Part shown: piece after piece, positions 29,447 through 38,774 of the stretch
Layout: the number at the start of each line of letters is the position of its first letter
Position numbering within the stretch: the first letter of the stretch is position 1
Assembly: GCF_001591705.1 (NCBI RefSeq)
Contig: NZ_BCVK01000012.1
Location: 1-43,531 of the forward strand
Length of the DNA stretch: 43,531 nt
Origin: Lactococcus cremoris subsp. cremoris NBRC 100676
GTDB lineage: Bacteria; Bacillota; Bacilli; Lactobacillales; Streptococcaceae
Direction of reading: 5' to 3'
Program-made: the position numbers and the translations under genes
Notes under the pieces: generated by a model
Database searches by the model: none
Told to the model about the DNA's origin: nothing
The model's input: only the letters and a program-made list of their open reading frames with translations

Positions 29447-29481
29447 TGAGATGAAATCGCAAATTACGAGGAGGATTTAAA

Positions 29482-29721
29482 ATGGCTTTAAATGACAAAC
29501 TTGATGCAACAAAAGATAAAGTAAGTGGAAAAGTTAAAGAAACCACAGGTAAAGTAACTGGTGATGAAAAACTAGAAGCTAAAGGTAAAACAGAAGGACT
29601 TATGGGAAAAGCTAAAGAAGGCTTGGAAAATATCAAAGATAAGGCTTCTGACCTTGCTGAAGATGTTGCAGAAAAATTTAATGATACGGTTGACTCTGTC
29701 AAACATAAAAAAGATAACTAA
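29482..29721 (+). CDS. CsbD-family stress protein
   Basis: 79 residues, very Lys/Asp/Glu-rich, with the repeat DATKDKVSGKVKETTGKVTGDEKLEAKGKTEGLMG that defines the CsbD/YjbJ family, then an amphipathic helix extension. Members are small, predicted helical, and abundant under general or stationary stress; the molecular function is unknown. AGGAGG precedes the ATG at ideal distance, implying strong translation. It is monocistronic, with the terminator at 29745-29778. Confidence 0.9.
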   Translation: MALNDKLDATKDKVSGKVKETTGKVTGDEKLEAKGKTEGLMGKAKEGLENIKDKASDLAEDVAEKFNDTVDSVKHKKDN

Positions 29722-29744
29722 TTAATTTCCTATTTTTTATCAAC

Positions 29745-29778
29745 AAAAACCTAAGTGATTAAAAACTTAGGTTTTTTT
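29745..29778 (+). terminator. Terminator after the CsbD-like gene
   Basis: AAAACCTAAGT pairs with ACTTAGGTTTT, then a run of T. Confidence 0.9.
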
Positions 29779-29805
29779 ATTTTATAAATTAGGAAGTGAT
29801 AAAAC

Positions 29806-29835
29806 TTGACTTATATACCCATGGGGGTATATAAT
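29806..29835 (+). promoter_or_regulatory. Promoter and CstR/CsoR-type operator of the sulfur operon
   Basis: TTGACT (29806-29811) and TATAAT (29830-29835) with an 18-bp spacer. The spacer and -10 are covered by a perfect inverted repeat, TATATACCC-ATGG-GGGTATATA (29812-29833). G/C tracts in an AT frame are the hallmark of CsoR-family operators, and the last gene of the operon encodes such a regulator, so autoregulation is likely. Confidence 0.75.
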
Positions 29836-29867
29836 GGTTTTAAATTAACTAAAGAAGAGGCAATGAA

Positions 29868-30161
29868 GTGCAAACAATTGATGCTGGTCAGTTAAAATTA
29901 CTGATAGAAAATAAAAAAGCAATAATCATTGATGCTCGAGAAGATTTTGAATATCGAAATGGGCATGTTCCAGGTGCTAAAAATCTTCCATTAAGTCAGC
30001 TAGAAGAAAAATATCAAGAAATTACTGACGGAAACTATATTATCTGTCAGTCAGGCGCTCGTTCTGCTAGGGCTTGTCAATATCTTTTGGCAAAAGGAAT
30101 TGAAACAATCAATATTTCTGGAGGAACTTCAGCTTGGGATGGACAGCTAGATTTTGATTAA
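29868..30161 (+). CDS. Single-domain rhodanese (sulfurtransferase)
   Basis: 97 residues, GTG start at 29868 with AGAGG nearby. One rhodanese domain: IIDAREDFEYRNGHVPGAKNLPL and the active-site loop around Cys60 in ICQSGARSARA, a six-residue loop typical of persulfide-carrying (not phosphatase-type) rhodaneses. It probably shuttles sulfane sulfur as a cysteine persulfide. It is first in an operon with another rhodanese (broken), a CoA-disulfide reductase fusion and a CstR-like repressor. Confidence 0.88.
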   Translation: MQTIDAGQLKLLIENKKAIIIDAREDFEYRNGHVPGAKNLPLSQLEEKYQEITDGNYIICQSGARSARACQYLLAKGIETINISGGTSAWDGQLDFD

Positions 30162-30192
30162 AAGCAAGAAGTGACAAAGTTGAGGAGAAAAT

Positions 30193-30500
30193 GTGTTCAA
30201 GTTATTTAATAAAATAAAAACAATAAGTATCTCTGATTAACAGAGGAAATAAAAAAAGGAAAACAATTAATTGATGTTCGGGAAGTAGAGGAATTTAAAA
30301 GAGGACATATTAGTGGCGCCAGAAATCTTCCGTTGAGTCAACTGACCGCTCAATCATTAAATAAGAACAAAAAATACTTACTCATTTGTCAGTCAGGAAT
30401 GAGGTCAAAAAAAGCTTACAAAATATTGAGCAAAGCTGATTATGATGTGACCAATGTATCTGGTGGAATGTTAGCTTGGAGAGGAAAAATCAAAAAATGA
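30193..30500 (+). pseudogene. Second rhodanese, broken by one frameshift
   Basis: GTG at 30193 behind TTGAGGAG opens FKLFNKIKTISIS. The frame then stops at 30238, while the neighbouring frame from 30237 continues without interruption as LTEEIKKGKQLIDVREVEEF, then RGHISGARNLPLSQL, CQSGMRSKKAY with the active-site Cys, and a stop at 30498. One lost base near 30235 explains this. With the shift repaired it would be a 102-residue rhodanese paralogous to the gene at 29868. Its end overlaps the next start (ATGA), a sign of former translational coupling. Confidence 0.82.
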
Positions 30501-32140
30501 CAGAGAAAATATTAATTGTTGGTGGTGTTGCTGGAGGAATGTCTGCGGCCACCCGCTTGCGTCGTCTTCAGGAAAAGGCAGAAATTATTGTTTTTGAAAA
30601 AGGACCTTATGTTTCATTTGCAAATTGTGGTTTGCCTTATTATGTGGGCGGAGAAATTGAAGAACGAGAAAATTTAATTGTCCAATCGTCTAAAGCATTG
30701 CAAAAACGTTTTAACTTAGATGTGCGTGAAAATTCTGAGGTCACTGCAATTGACAGTAAAGAAAAGAAAATTACAGTCCTTTCAAATGGGAAAAGTTATT
30801 TTGAAAGCTATGATAAACTCATTCTTTCACCAGGTGCCAAACCATTTGTTCCACAAATTAAAGGATTAGATCTGGCAAACAATGTCTTTACTTTACGAAA
30901 TATTCCTGATGTGGATAAAATAATGGCTCAGCTGAAAGAGAAAGCGCCTAAAAAGGCGACGATCATTGGTGCTGGTTTCATTGGAATAGAAATGGCCGAA
31001 AATCTTGCAAAACGTGGAATAGCGGTCACAATCGTTGAAAAAGCGCCACATGTTTTGCCAACGATTGATCGTGAAATGGCTGCTTATGTCAATGAAGAAT
31101 TAATCAAAAATAATGTCTCAGTAATGACAAATACAGGAGCTGTGGAATTTAAGGACAAGCAAATTTTACTTGATAATGGTGAAAGTCTTTTATCAGATCT
31201 AACAATTCTCTCAGTCGGTGTTCAACCCGAAACGAGTTTAGCTAAAATGGCTGATATTAAATTAGGACTTAGGAATGCTATTCTAGTTGATGAACATTAC
31301 GAAACATCGGTTAAAGACATTTATGCGGTAGGTGATGCTATTGTTGTCAAAGATCAATTAGGACATGATGCTTTAATTTCACTGGCCTCTCCAGCCAATC
31401 GTCAAGGACGTCAGGTCGCTGATATCATTAGTGGCTTGCCAGTTGAAAATCGTGGTTCGCTCGGGACGGCGATTGTTCGTGTATTTGATTTACAAGTGGC
31501 AAGTACAGGGCTTTCAGAGTCGCAACTTCAGTCCTTAAATCTGAAGCATAAAATTGTTCATGTGACGGCAAACAATCATGCTGGATATTATCCAGGAGCG
31601 ACATCTATTGTTCTGAAACTAATTTTTGAGCCAGAGAGTGGGGAAATTTTTGGAGCACAGGCGCTTGGTAAAGAAGGAGTTGATAAAAGAATTGATATTT
31701 TATCGACAGCAATTAAAGCTAAACTCACTGTGTTTGACTTACCAGAATTAGAATTTACTTATGCTCCACCTTTTGGATCGGCTAAAGACCCTGTGAATAT
31801 GGCTGGTTATGCTGCAATGAATATTATATTGGGACAGTCAGAAAATATTCAGTGGCATGAACTTGCAGATGAATTGGCAAAAGGAAAAGTTTTGCTTGAT
31901 GTAAGAAATCCTGCTGAACTAATTAAAGGTAAATTTAAAAATTCTCAAAATATTCCACTTGATGAGCTCCGTGAACGTCTTAATGAACTGGATAAGAAGA
32001 TTCAATATATCGTCAGTTGTCAGTCAGGACTTCGTTCTTACAATGCTGAACGGATCTTAAAACAAGAAGGTTATCAAGTTAAAAATTTAGATGGAGCCTT
32101 TGGTTTATATAGTAAAGTCACGAATGATTTAATTGAATAA
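30497..32140 (+). CDS. CoA-disulfide/CoA-persulfide reductase fused to rhodanese
   Basis: 547 residues. N-terminal FAD/NADH pyridine nucleotide-disulfide oxidoreductase with ILIVGGVAGGMSAATRLRR, redox Cys44 in SFANCGLPYYVGG, a second GxGxxG at about 155 and the FAD motif VGDAI near 288. After the dimerisation domain a C-terminal rhodanese (about 455-540) carries VLLDVRNPAEL and Cys508 in SCQSGLRSYN. This CoADR-rhodanese architecture reduces CoA-persulfide or disulfide and handles sulfane sulfur. The start at 30497 overlaps the preceding frame and matches the family N-terminus. In context the enzyme likely detoxifies polysulfides that the CstR-like protein senses. Confidence 0.9.
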   Translation: MTEKILIVGGVAGGMSAATRLRRLQEKAEIIVFEKGPYVSFANCGLPYYVGGEIEERENLIVQSSKALQKRFNLDVRENSEVTAIDSKEKKITVLSNGKSYFESYDKLILSPGAKPFVPQIKGLDLANNVFTLRNIPDVDKIMAQLKEKAPKKATIIGAGFIGIEMAENLAKRGIAVTIVEKAPHVLPTIDREMAAYVNEELIKNNVSVMTNTGAVEFKDKQILLDNGESLLSDLTILSVGVQPETSLAKMADIKLGLRNAILVDEHYETSVKDIYAVGDAIVVKDQLGHDALISLASPANRQGRQVADIISGLPVENRGSLGTAIVRVFDLQVASTGLSESQLQSLNLKHKIVHVTANNHAGYYPGATSIVLKLIFEPESGEIFGAQALGKEGVDKRIDILSTAIKAKLTVFDLPELEFTYAPPFGSAKDPVNMAGYAAMNIILGQSENIQWHELADELAKGKVLLDVRNPAELIKGKFKNSQNIPLDELRERLNELDKKIQYIVSCQSGLRSYNAERILKQEGYQVKNLDGAFGLYSKVTNDLIE

Positions 32141-32157
32141 ACAAAGGGAAGATGCTG

Positions 32158-32412
32158 ATGAAAAAATATGATAAAAAAATGGAAAATCGATTGAAAAGGG
32201 CTAATGGTCAGCTGTCAGGTGTTTTAAACATGATGGATTCAGGTGAGGAGTGTATTGATGTCGTCAGGCAACTGACTGCAGTTCGTTCTAGTTTAGATAG
32301 TCTGATTGGTCTAATCGTGGCAGAAAATCTTAAAGAGCTTTTACTGGATAATGAAGTGACTGACAAGGAAGAAAAACTTGAACAAGCCATCAAATTGATT
32401 GTGAAAAAATAA
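32158..32412 (+). CDS. CsoR/CstR-family transcriptional repressor
   Basis: 84 residues, all-helical DUF156 protein. ATG 32158 is preferred over 32152 for spacing from AAGGGA (32144-32149). YDKKMENRLKRANGQLSGVLNMM is very like the N-terminus of Staphylococcus CstR. Cys32 (GEECIDVV) corresponds to the first sensing Cys, but the second, expected in ENLxEC, is Leu here (AENLKELL), and the His/Cys pair needed by copper-sensing CsoR is missing as well. By context it should repress the operon via the 29812-29833 operator and respond to persulfides. How one Cys suffices is unclear; inter-subunit disulfide through Cys32 or another ligand are options. Confidence 0.85.
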   Translation: MKKYDKKMENRLKRANGQLSGVLNMMDSGEECIDVVRQLTAVRSSLDSLIGLIVAENLKELLLDNEVTDKEEKLEQAIKLIVKK

Positions 32413-32438
32413 CGATGGCTGAAACTTAGTCAGCAATA

Positions 32439-32472
32439 AAAAACCATATTATTTTAATAATACGGTTTTTTT
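32439..32472 (+). terminator. Terminator of the sulfur operon
   Basis: AAACC-ATATTATT pairs with AATAAT-ACGGTTT, followed by a T-run. Confidence 0.8.
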
Positions 32473-32507
32473 ATCAAGAAATTTTTATAAAAATTGACTT
32501 TTTATTA

Positions 32508-32516
32508 TGCTATAAT
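32508..32516 (+). promoter_or_regulatory. Extended -10 promoter of the ArsC/Spx-like gene
   Basis: TGC directly before TATAAT (32511-32516). No -35 at proper spacing; TTGACT at 32494 is too close. It lies 25 bp before the start codon. Confidence 0.5.
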
Positions 32517-32540
32517 AAGACTGGATTTAAGGAGGGGAAA

Positions 32541-32891
32541 ATGTACGATTTTTATTGGTATCCAAAATGTTCTACTTGTAGAAAAGCAAAAGCAAAATTA
32601 GATGAACTTGGTATAGACTATCAAGCGATTGATTTGAAGGAAACACCACCTAGTCAGCAAAAATTTGAAAAGTGGTTTAAAGAAGCTGACTTTCCCATTA
32701 AAAAATTTTTCAATACAAGTGGCTTAGTTTATCGTGACTTGAATCTTAAAGATAAGCTAGCAACATTATCGGAAAAAGAAATGGCAGAACTTCTTTCATC
32801 AAATGGAATGCTTATCAAACGCCCATTACTCGTAAAAAATGATCAAGTTCAGCAGATTGGATTTAAAGAATCATCTTATAAAAAAATATAA
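32541..32891 (+). CDS. ArsC/Spx-family thioredoxin-fold protein
   Basis: 116 residues. The N-terminal WYPKCSTCRKAKAKLDELG has a CxxC (Cys10, Cys13) and the fold continues with the FNTSGLVYRDL segment and RPLLVKN, which place it in the ArsC/Spx/YffB family. It lacks the C-terminal features of true Spx and lacks proof of arsenate reductase activity; the YusI/YffB subgroup is the best fit. Function is likely a thiol-dependent reductase or adaptor. AAGGAGGGG gives strong initiation. Confidence 0.8.
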   Translation: MYDFYWYPKCSTCRKAKAKLDELGIDYQAIDLKETPPSQQKFEKWFKEADFPIKKFFNTSGLVYRDLNLKDKLATLSEKEMAELLSSNGMLIKRPLLVKNDQVQQIGFKESSYKKI

Positions 32892-32919
32892 AAAAATGAG
32901 TTGGTTAGACTCATTTTTT
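32891..32919 (+). terminator. Terminator of the ArsC/Spx-like gene
   Basis: AAAAATGAGT pairs with ACTCATTTTT, seven-base loop, followed by T's. Confidence 0.85.
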
Positions 32920-33024
32920 CATGTAATAATATTTAAATCTTAGGAGATTCTAAAAAAGCTAAACTTTCAAACGAAAGCGAAAATCTTTCTTATGAAGAAA
33001 ATATATCATATTTTAGAAAATCTG

Positions 33025-33060
33025 TCAATAAAAAAACGGACATTGTCCATTTTTTATTGA
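33025..33060 (-). terminator. Terminator of the DeoR-family gene
   Basis: TCAATAAAAAA and TTTTTTATTGA flank GGACA-TTGTCC. The stem overlaps the stop codon of the minus-strand gene (33054-33056) and provides T-runs in both directions. Confidence 0.65.
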
Positions 33061-33800
33061 ATAGTTGTGACTTTGATATTTTGATTTTCAAGAATTGCTT
33101 CGGTTTCTTTACTGATCGCTTTATCAGTAAAGACTTGCGAAATTTCAGGGAATGAAAAACAAGTGACGGTGCCGTTTTGCTTAAATTTAGAAGCATCAGT
33201 TAAAATAATGACTTCCTTAGCGGCAGCTGCCATGACATGAATGGCTTCACTACGGGCAAGGTCATTACTTCTAAAACCACGTATGGGGTCAAAACCATCA
33301 ATGCCGATAAATAATTTGTCAACATAAAATTCATCAACTACCTTTTTTATCAGTGGGCCTACATTGACTTGGGAGTTGTTTTGATATTCTCCACCAAGTA
33401 AGATGACTTTAACGGAATCGGATTTCCGGATATAATTGGCAATAAAAACAGAGTTAGTAATGATGGTAACATTTTTCCGATTAAAGGCTAACTCTTCAGC
33501 GAGTAGAGCACAAGTAGAGCCAGATTCAATCATCACTGTATCCCCATCAAGAATATTTTCAGCAGCTTTAATGGCAATTTTACGCTTTAAGTTATAGTTT
33601 TTTGCTAAACGGAAGTTGATATCATCTGTATTATTAATCAAAGCAAAACCGTGTTGGCGATTAATAATTCCTTTTTCTTCAAGTTTATCAAGATCTTTTC
33701 GGATTGTTACGTTTGAAACTTCGAGTAATTGTGAAAGTTGAGTGACTTCGATTTTTTTATAATCACTCACAATCCGGATAATTTCATCAGAACGGGACAT
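33054..33800 (-). CDS. DeoR-family transcriptional regulator
   Basis: 248 residues. N-terminal DeoR helix-turn-helix (RIVSDYKKIEVTQLSQLLEV, then SNVTIRKDLDKLEEKG, with the usual KxG end) and a C-terminal sugar-phosphate sensor domain with GDTVMIESGSTC, ITNS, LLGGEY and the end block LTDASKFKQNG. Such proteins repress sugar or polyol catabolism genes and are released by a phosphorylated sugar. No catabolic operon adjoins it in this window, so the ligand and targets are unknown. Transcribed alone, convergent to the ArsC/Spx-like gene. Confidence 0.88.
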   Translation of the reverse strand: MSRSDEIIRIVSDYKKIEVTQLSQLLEVSNVTIRKDLDKLEEKGIINRQHGFALINNTDDINFRLAKNYNLKRKIAIKAAENILDGDTVMIESGSTCALLAEELAFNRKNVTIITNSVFIANYIRKSDSVKVILLGGEYQNNSQVNVGPLIKKVVDEFYVDKLFIGIDGFDPIRGFRSNDLARSEAIHVMAAAAKEVIILTDASKFKQNGTVTCFSFPEISQVFTDKAISKETEAILENQNIKVTTIQ

Positions 33801-33892
33801 TTAGTAGCCTTTCGTCGTCTTTTTTATATTTTAAGACTACCACAAAAATTTAAAAAAATAAATTTTTTATTAGTATTTCTTTCATTCGTAAG

Positions 33893-34449
33893 TTAATGAA
33901 GTAAAATATATTCGTTTTTGGTAATTGCCCAATAGTCTGTAAGAATAGGCTGCTTAAACTTAGGAAAATAGGAATAAACTTTTCCTAAATGCTTCATTCC
34001 TAATTTTTCCATGACACGGCCAGATTTTGAATTTTCTGTTAGGTGTTCGGCCTGAATGACCTCAATCCCCAACTCATTGAAACAGAGCTCGAAAGGACAT
34101 CTGGCTGCTTCTGGCATATATCCCTTGCCCCAGCTATTTTGATTTAAAATCCAACCAAATTCAACAATTTTTTCTTTGATAATATTAAGAAAAATTTCCC
34201 CAATGAGTTGTCCTGAAGTTTTTCAACAATTCCCCAATGATTGAGACCATCAGGCAGAAAAAAATTGGCAATTGTGGATTTGGTTGTCTCTACCGAGTCA
34301 TGCGGTTCAAAGCTAGTATAACGAACAACTTCTGGATTAGAAGCATAGTTAAACATTTCTGTGGCATCCTCAAGTTGTAATTTTCTAAGAATCAAGCGCT
34401 CAGTTTCTAAGGTCTGATGCTCTGCTAATATTAAATTTATATCAACCAT
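33893..34449 (-). pseudogene. GNAT acetyltransferase (RimJ/RimL type), frameshifted
   Basis: The N-terminal part TLETERLILRKLQLEDATEMF and YTSFEPHDSVETT is typical of RimJ/RimL-like N-acetyltransferases. Near 34215 (minus strand, after VEKLQ) the frame changes: the original frame soon stops, while the other frame continues as GQLIGEIFLNIIKEKIVEF, then WGKGYMPEAARCPFEL and SGRVMEKLGMKHLG, all classic GNAT acetyl-CoA-binding blocks, to the stop at 33893. One missing base explains it. Intact length would be about 185 residues. The substrate is unknown. Confidence 0.82.
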
Positions 34450-34510
34450 AATAATTTTTCTCCTTGACTATTTTCACTCAATTATAGCCTCTATTTGTTT
34501 TATTGACAAT

Positions 34511-34536
34511 AAAAAAGAACCTTTAAGGTTCTTTTA
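34511..34536 (-). terminator. Bidirectional terminator next to exoA
   Basis: AAAAGAACCTT pairs perfectly with AAGGTTCTTTT, flanked by A- and T-runs. It lies just downstream of the exoA stop on the minus strand. Confidence 0.85.
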
Positions 34537-34538
34537 TT

Positions 34539-35396
34539 TTAGAGTTCAAATTCTAAGAGAATTGGGACGTGATCTAGACGTTCGCCAGAATCAAGGGGTT
34601 CAGAAACTTTAATTGCATCTGCAAGACGATTGGAAACTAACCAGTAATCAATTCTCCAACCTGAATTATTTAGTTTTGAGGTTTTTGCACGTTGGGCAAA
34701 CCAAGTATAAATACTGCGTCCTTCTTCATAAAACTTCTCAACAGGACCATGAAGTTTACGGAATGTATCAGTAAATCCAGCCTCTAAAAGTTGACCAAAT
34801 TTTTCACGTTCTTGGTCGGTAAATCCAGCTGAGTTGTGATTGCCACGGGGATTGGCTAAGTCGATTTCTGTATAGGCTGCATTGAAATCTCCACAAACAA
34901 AGACAGGTTTTTGAGCATCAAGGCTTGTGAGATAGTTACGGTAGTTATCATCCCAAATTCCACGTAAATCAAGTCGCGTCAGACCTTCTTGAGCATTTGG
35001 TGTATAAACCGTAGTGACAAAGAAGTCAGGAAATTCAAGGGTGATGATTCGACCTTCGGCATCCATAGGTTCAGGAGCATCAATTTCAGGAAAAGTGATG
35101 ACTGGTTCTGGTAGAGTTTCTTTATAAAGAATCATTGTTCCAGAATATCCTTTACGAGCAGGTTCTACTGATGAACGCCAGACGATTTTATAACCTTTAA
35201 ACAGATCTTCCAAAACTTCTAGATGAGCTTTTTTAGGTCCAGTAGAAGGAAGTTTGGTTTCTTGAATTGCTAAAACGTCTGGTTGTGCTTGGGCAAGATT
35301 TTTAACAACAGCAAGAGAAAGTGCAGCACGTTCTGAGGTTCCAGTCAATGCAGCATTGAGTGAGTCAATATTCCATGAGATAAATTTATAGTTCAT
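34539..35396 (-). CDS. exoA: Exodeoxyribonuclease III / AP endonuclease
   Basis: 285 residues; the ATG at 35396 (complement) behind AAAGGAAC fits the family start MNYKFISWNIDSLNA. Exonuclease-endonuclease-phosphatase fold with AIQETKLP (metal-binding Glu), YSGTMILYK, CGDFNAAYTEIDLANP (catalytic Asp/Asn) and the terminal LDHVPILLEF (catalytic Asp-His). It cleaves at abasic sites and degrades duplex DNA 3'-5' in base excision repair. Codons upstream of 35396 run into the palindrome at 35481-35514 and are not part of the protein. Confidence 0.94.
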   Translation of the reverse strand: MNYKFISWNIDSLNAALTGTSERAALSLAVVKNLAQAQPDVLAIQETKLPSTGPKKAHLEVLEDLFKGYKIVWRSSVEPARKGYSGTMILYKETLPEPVITFPEIDAPEPMDAEGRIITLEFPDFFVTTVYTPNAQEGLTRLDLRGIWDDNYRNYLTSLDAQKPVFVCGDFNAAYTEIDLANPRGNHNSAGFTDQEREKFGQLLEAGFTDTFRKLHGPVEKFYEEGRSIYTWFAQRAKTSKLNNSGWRIDYWLVSNRLADAIKVSEPLDSGERLDHVPILLEFEL

Positions 35397-35469
35397 AATC
35401 GTTCCTTTATTTTTTAAAAGAATTTCCAAAGAGCTGTGACTTAAAGGAATTCTTAACTTTTCTATGATA

Positions 35470-35514
35470 ATTATAACATAGCCGGTAACATGAAACACGT
35501 TTTATGTTACCGGC
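35470..35514 (-). promoter_or_regulatory. exoA promoter overlapped by a long palindrome
   Basis: On the minus strand TATAAT (35470-35475) with an upstream TGT extended -10. A 16-bp stem (GCCGGTAACATGAAAC with GTTTTATGTTACCGGC, two-base loop, one GU pair; 35481-35514) covers the -35 area. It may be an operator, or a terminator stem for transcription entering from the hairpin block. Confidence 0.55.
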
Positions 35515-35519
35515 TTTTC

Positions 35520-36100
35520 GTCTAATTACGACCTGATAAAAATACAAGCCTATCTGTAAGCGCTGAAGCGCCAACAGCTACGCTTTGGCGAAGTGAATCT
35601 TCGCAACTACATTGCTACGCTGTCGATGCTCGCTAAACCAGCAAGCTGGTAAGTCGCAATCGCAACCGATACTTTTTCACTTAGGATAGTCGTTATCAGC
35701 TTGCCTTTTTGTCATTCGCTTGCGATTCGCGTTGGTGCTTTGGCACCTTACAGCGAATGGACATTCGAGCGTAGCGAAGATTAGCGAATAGACAAAACGG
35801 ACAGCGTAGCGCCTAAGCGCGTAGATGCTGACTTACGAATATGCTAGTAGTTTCATCAGAGAAAGTAGTAAGACTCTAGTCAATCCCCATAGGGATTGAC
35901 GTCCGCCCATTCCCGCTTGCGACTCGACTTGTCGCTTTGCCTTTTCATCACCTGCTTTAGCAGGTAGAGAAAACGGACAGTGTAGATAGCGACTTAGCGA
36001 GAACCACTGCGACTTGTGACTTTAGTTACTTAGTGAGCACGGATACCTGTGGTGTGGACAGCGTAGCTAGCGGGTTATGGGCTGTGAGTATTATAACAAA
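35520..36100. repeat. Non-coding block of short perfect hairpins and GGACAGYGTAG repeats
   Basis: No gene is seen. Perfect short stems: GCGCT/AGCGC (35560-35571), GCGAAG/CTTCGC (35588-35604), CCAGC/GCTGG (35638-35649), GGTGC/GCACC (35734-35747), CGAATG/CATTCG (35754-35767), CAATCCC/GGGATTG (35881-35898), GCGAC/GTCGC (35919-35935), ACCTGC/GCAGGT (35950-35965). The 11-mer GGACAGYGTAG occurs at 35799, 35975 and 36056. The block is less AT-rich than its surroundings and full of GCGA/TCGC words. Confidence 0.7.
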
Positions 36101-36132
36101 CTTAATCAGACAATGCGATTTTAGAGGTTTTT

Positions 36133-38198
<2,066 letters not shown>

Positions 38199-38273
38199 TA
38201 AATATAATTGCTGACAGTTCTGTCAGTATTATATAATCTTTGCTACAAGAAATTGTTGGAGTGAAGCCTACAG

Positions 38274-38312
38274 AAAAAAGTCGTGAAAATTTGTTATTTT
38301 TCACGGCTTTTT
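38274..38312 (+). terminator. Terminator downstream of metS
   Basis: AAAAGTCGTGAAAA pairs with TTTTTCACGGCTTTTT (loop about six bases). An inverted pair of the dispersed motif (CTGACAG-TT-CTGTCAG) lies before it at 38211-38226. Confidence 0.8.
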
Positions 38313-38395
38313 ATGTATAGTAGATTAGGAGGGAAATCTCTTAGTGTTCACTTGGTTTCATGTATCCTGACAAATTCTAGATGCAGGAGGTGCCT

Positions 38396-38440
38396 ATGAA
38401 GTCAAGGTGTTTCTTGGTTATGGAGAGGATTTTATGCTGA
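38396..38440 (+). CDS. Possible 14-codon leader ORF
   Basis: AGGAGG (38385-38390) is ideally placed for the ATG at 38396, which encodes MKSRCFLVMERILC and stops with TGA at 38438-38440. The last base of the stop is the first base of an ATG (38440) inside the next small ORF, an arrangement typical of translational coupling. It has no recognised family; real expression is unproven. Confidence 0.35.
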   Translation: MKSRCFLVMERILC

Positions 38441-38535
38441 TGGTACTTGGGATGATTGTCGAAGTTTTGAACTTCGCAATTAACCTAGTCAGACTTTGGC
38501 TTGAAATAAAAAAACTAATCGCAATTAGCGATTAG
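38434..38535 (+). CDS. Possible small hydrophobic peptide (type I toxin-like)
   Basis: 33 codons: one hydrophobic helix (LGMIVEVLNFAINLVRLWL) then the basic tail EIKKL, the layout of holin-like/type I toxins. Starts are possible at 38434 or 38440; GGAGAGGA lies at 38422-38429. The mRNA would be strongly folded: CTTGGTTATGG (38412-38422), over the ribosome site, is complementary to CCATAACCAAG (38541-38551) after the stop. CGAAGTT/AACTTCG (38460-38476) and CTAATCGC/GCGATTAG (38515-38535) fold inside the ORF, and a terminator follows. No antitoxin RNA can be confirmed. It may alternatively be a structured non-coding RNA. Confidence 0.35.
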   Translation: MLMVLGMIVEVLNFAINLVRLWLEIKKLIAISD

Positions 38536-38561
38536 TCCCACCATAACCAAGTTTTAACACG

Positions 38562-38588
38562 AGGTCTGTTAGCGCAGACCTTTTTTTT
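38562..38588 (+). terminator. Terminator of the small-ORF element
   Basis: AGGTCTG pairs with CAGACCT, six-base loop, then a run of eight T. Beyond it, 38590-38774 has only the promoter of the next gene, with TGC-TATAAT at about 38729-38737. Confidence 0.85.
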
Positions 38589-38774
38589 GCGTGTCCCACT
38601 TTGTTGAAATTACTATAACAAAAAATTTTAAGGGAGACAAATAGACTATAATTTTTGTGGGCTCTTTATTAGTTCTATCTATCGGATAATTAAAACTGGT
38701 TTTCATTTATTTAAAATCTCTCGAACTTTGCTATAATGAATTTAGTTTATTTTTAAACAATATGGAGGAAAAAA

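Noticed and set aside
29868-30500. Tandem rhodaneses as one two-domain protein
   Set aside because: The first frame ends with a clear stop at 30159-30161 and the second has its own ribosome site and start, so they are separate genes.
35520-36100. CRISPR array in the repeat-rich block
   Set aside because: Repeats are short, unequally spaced (176 and 81 bp) and there are no uniform spacers or cas genes.
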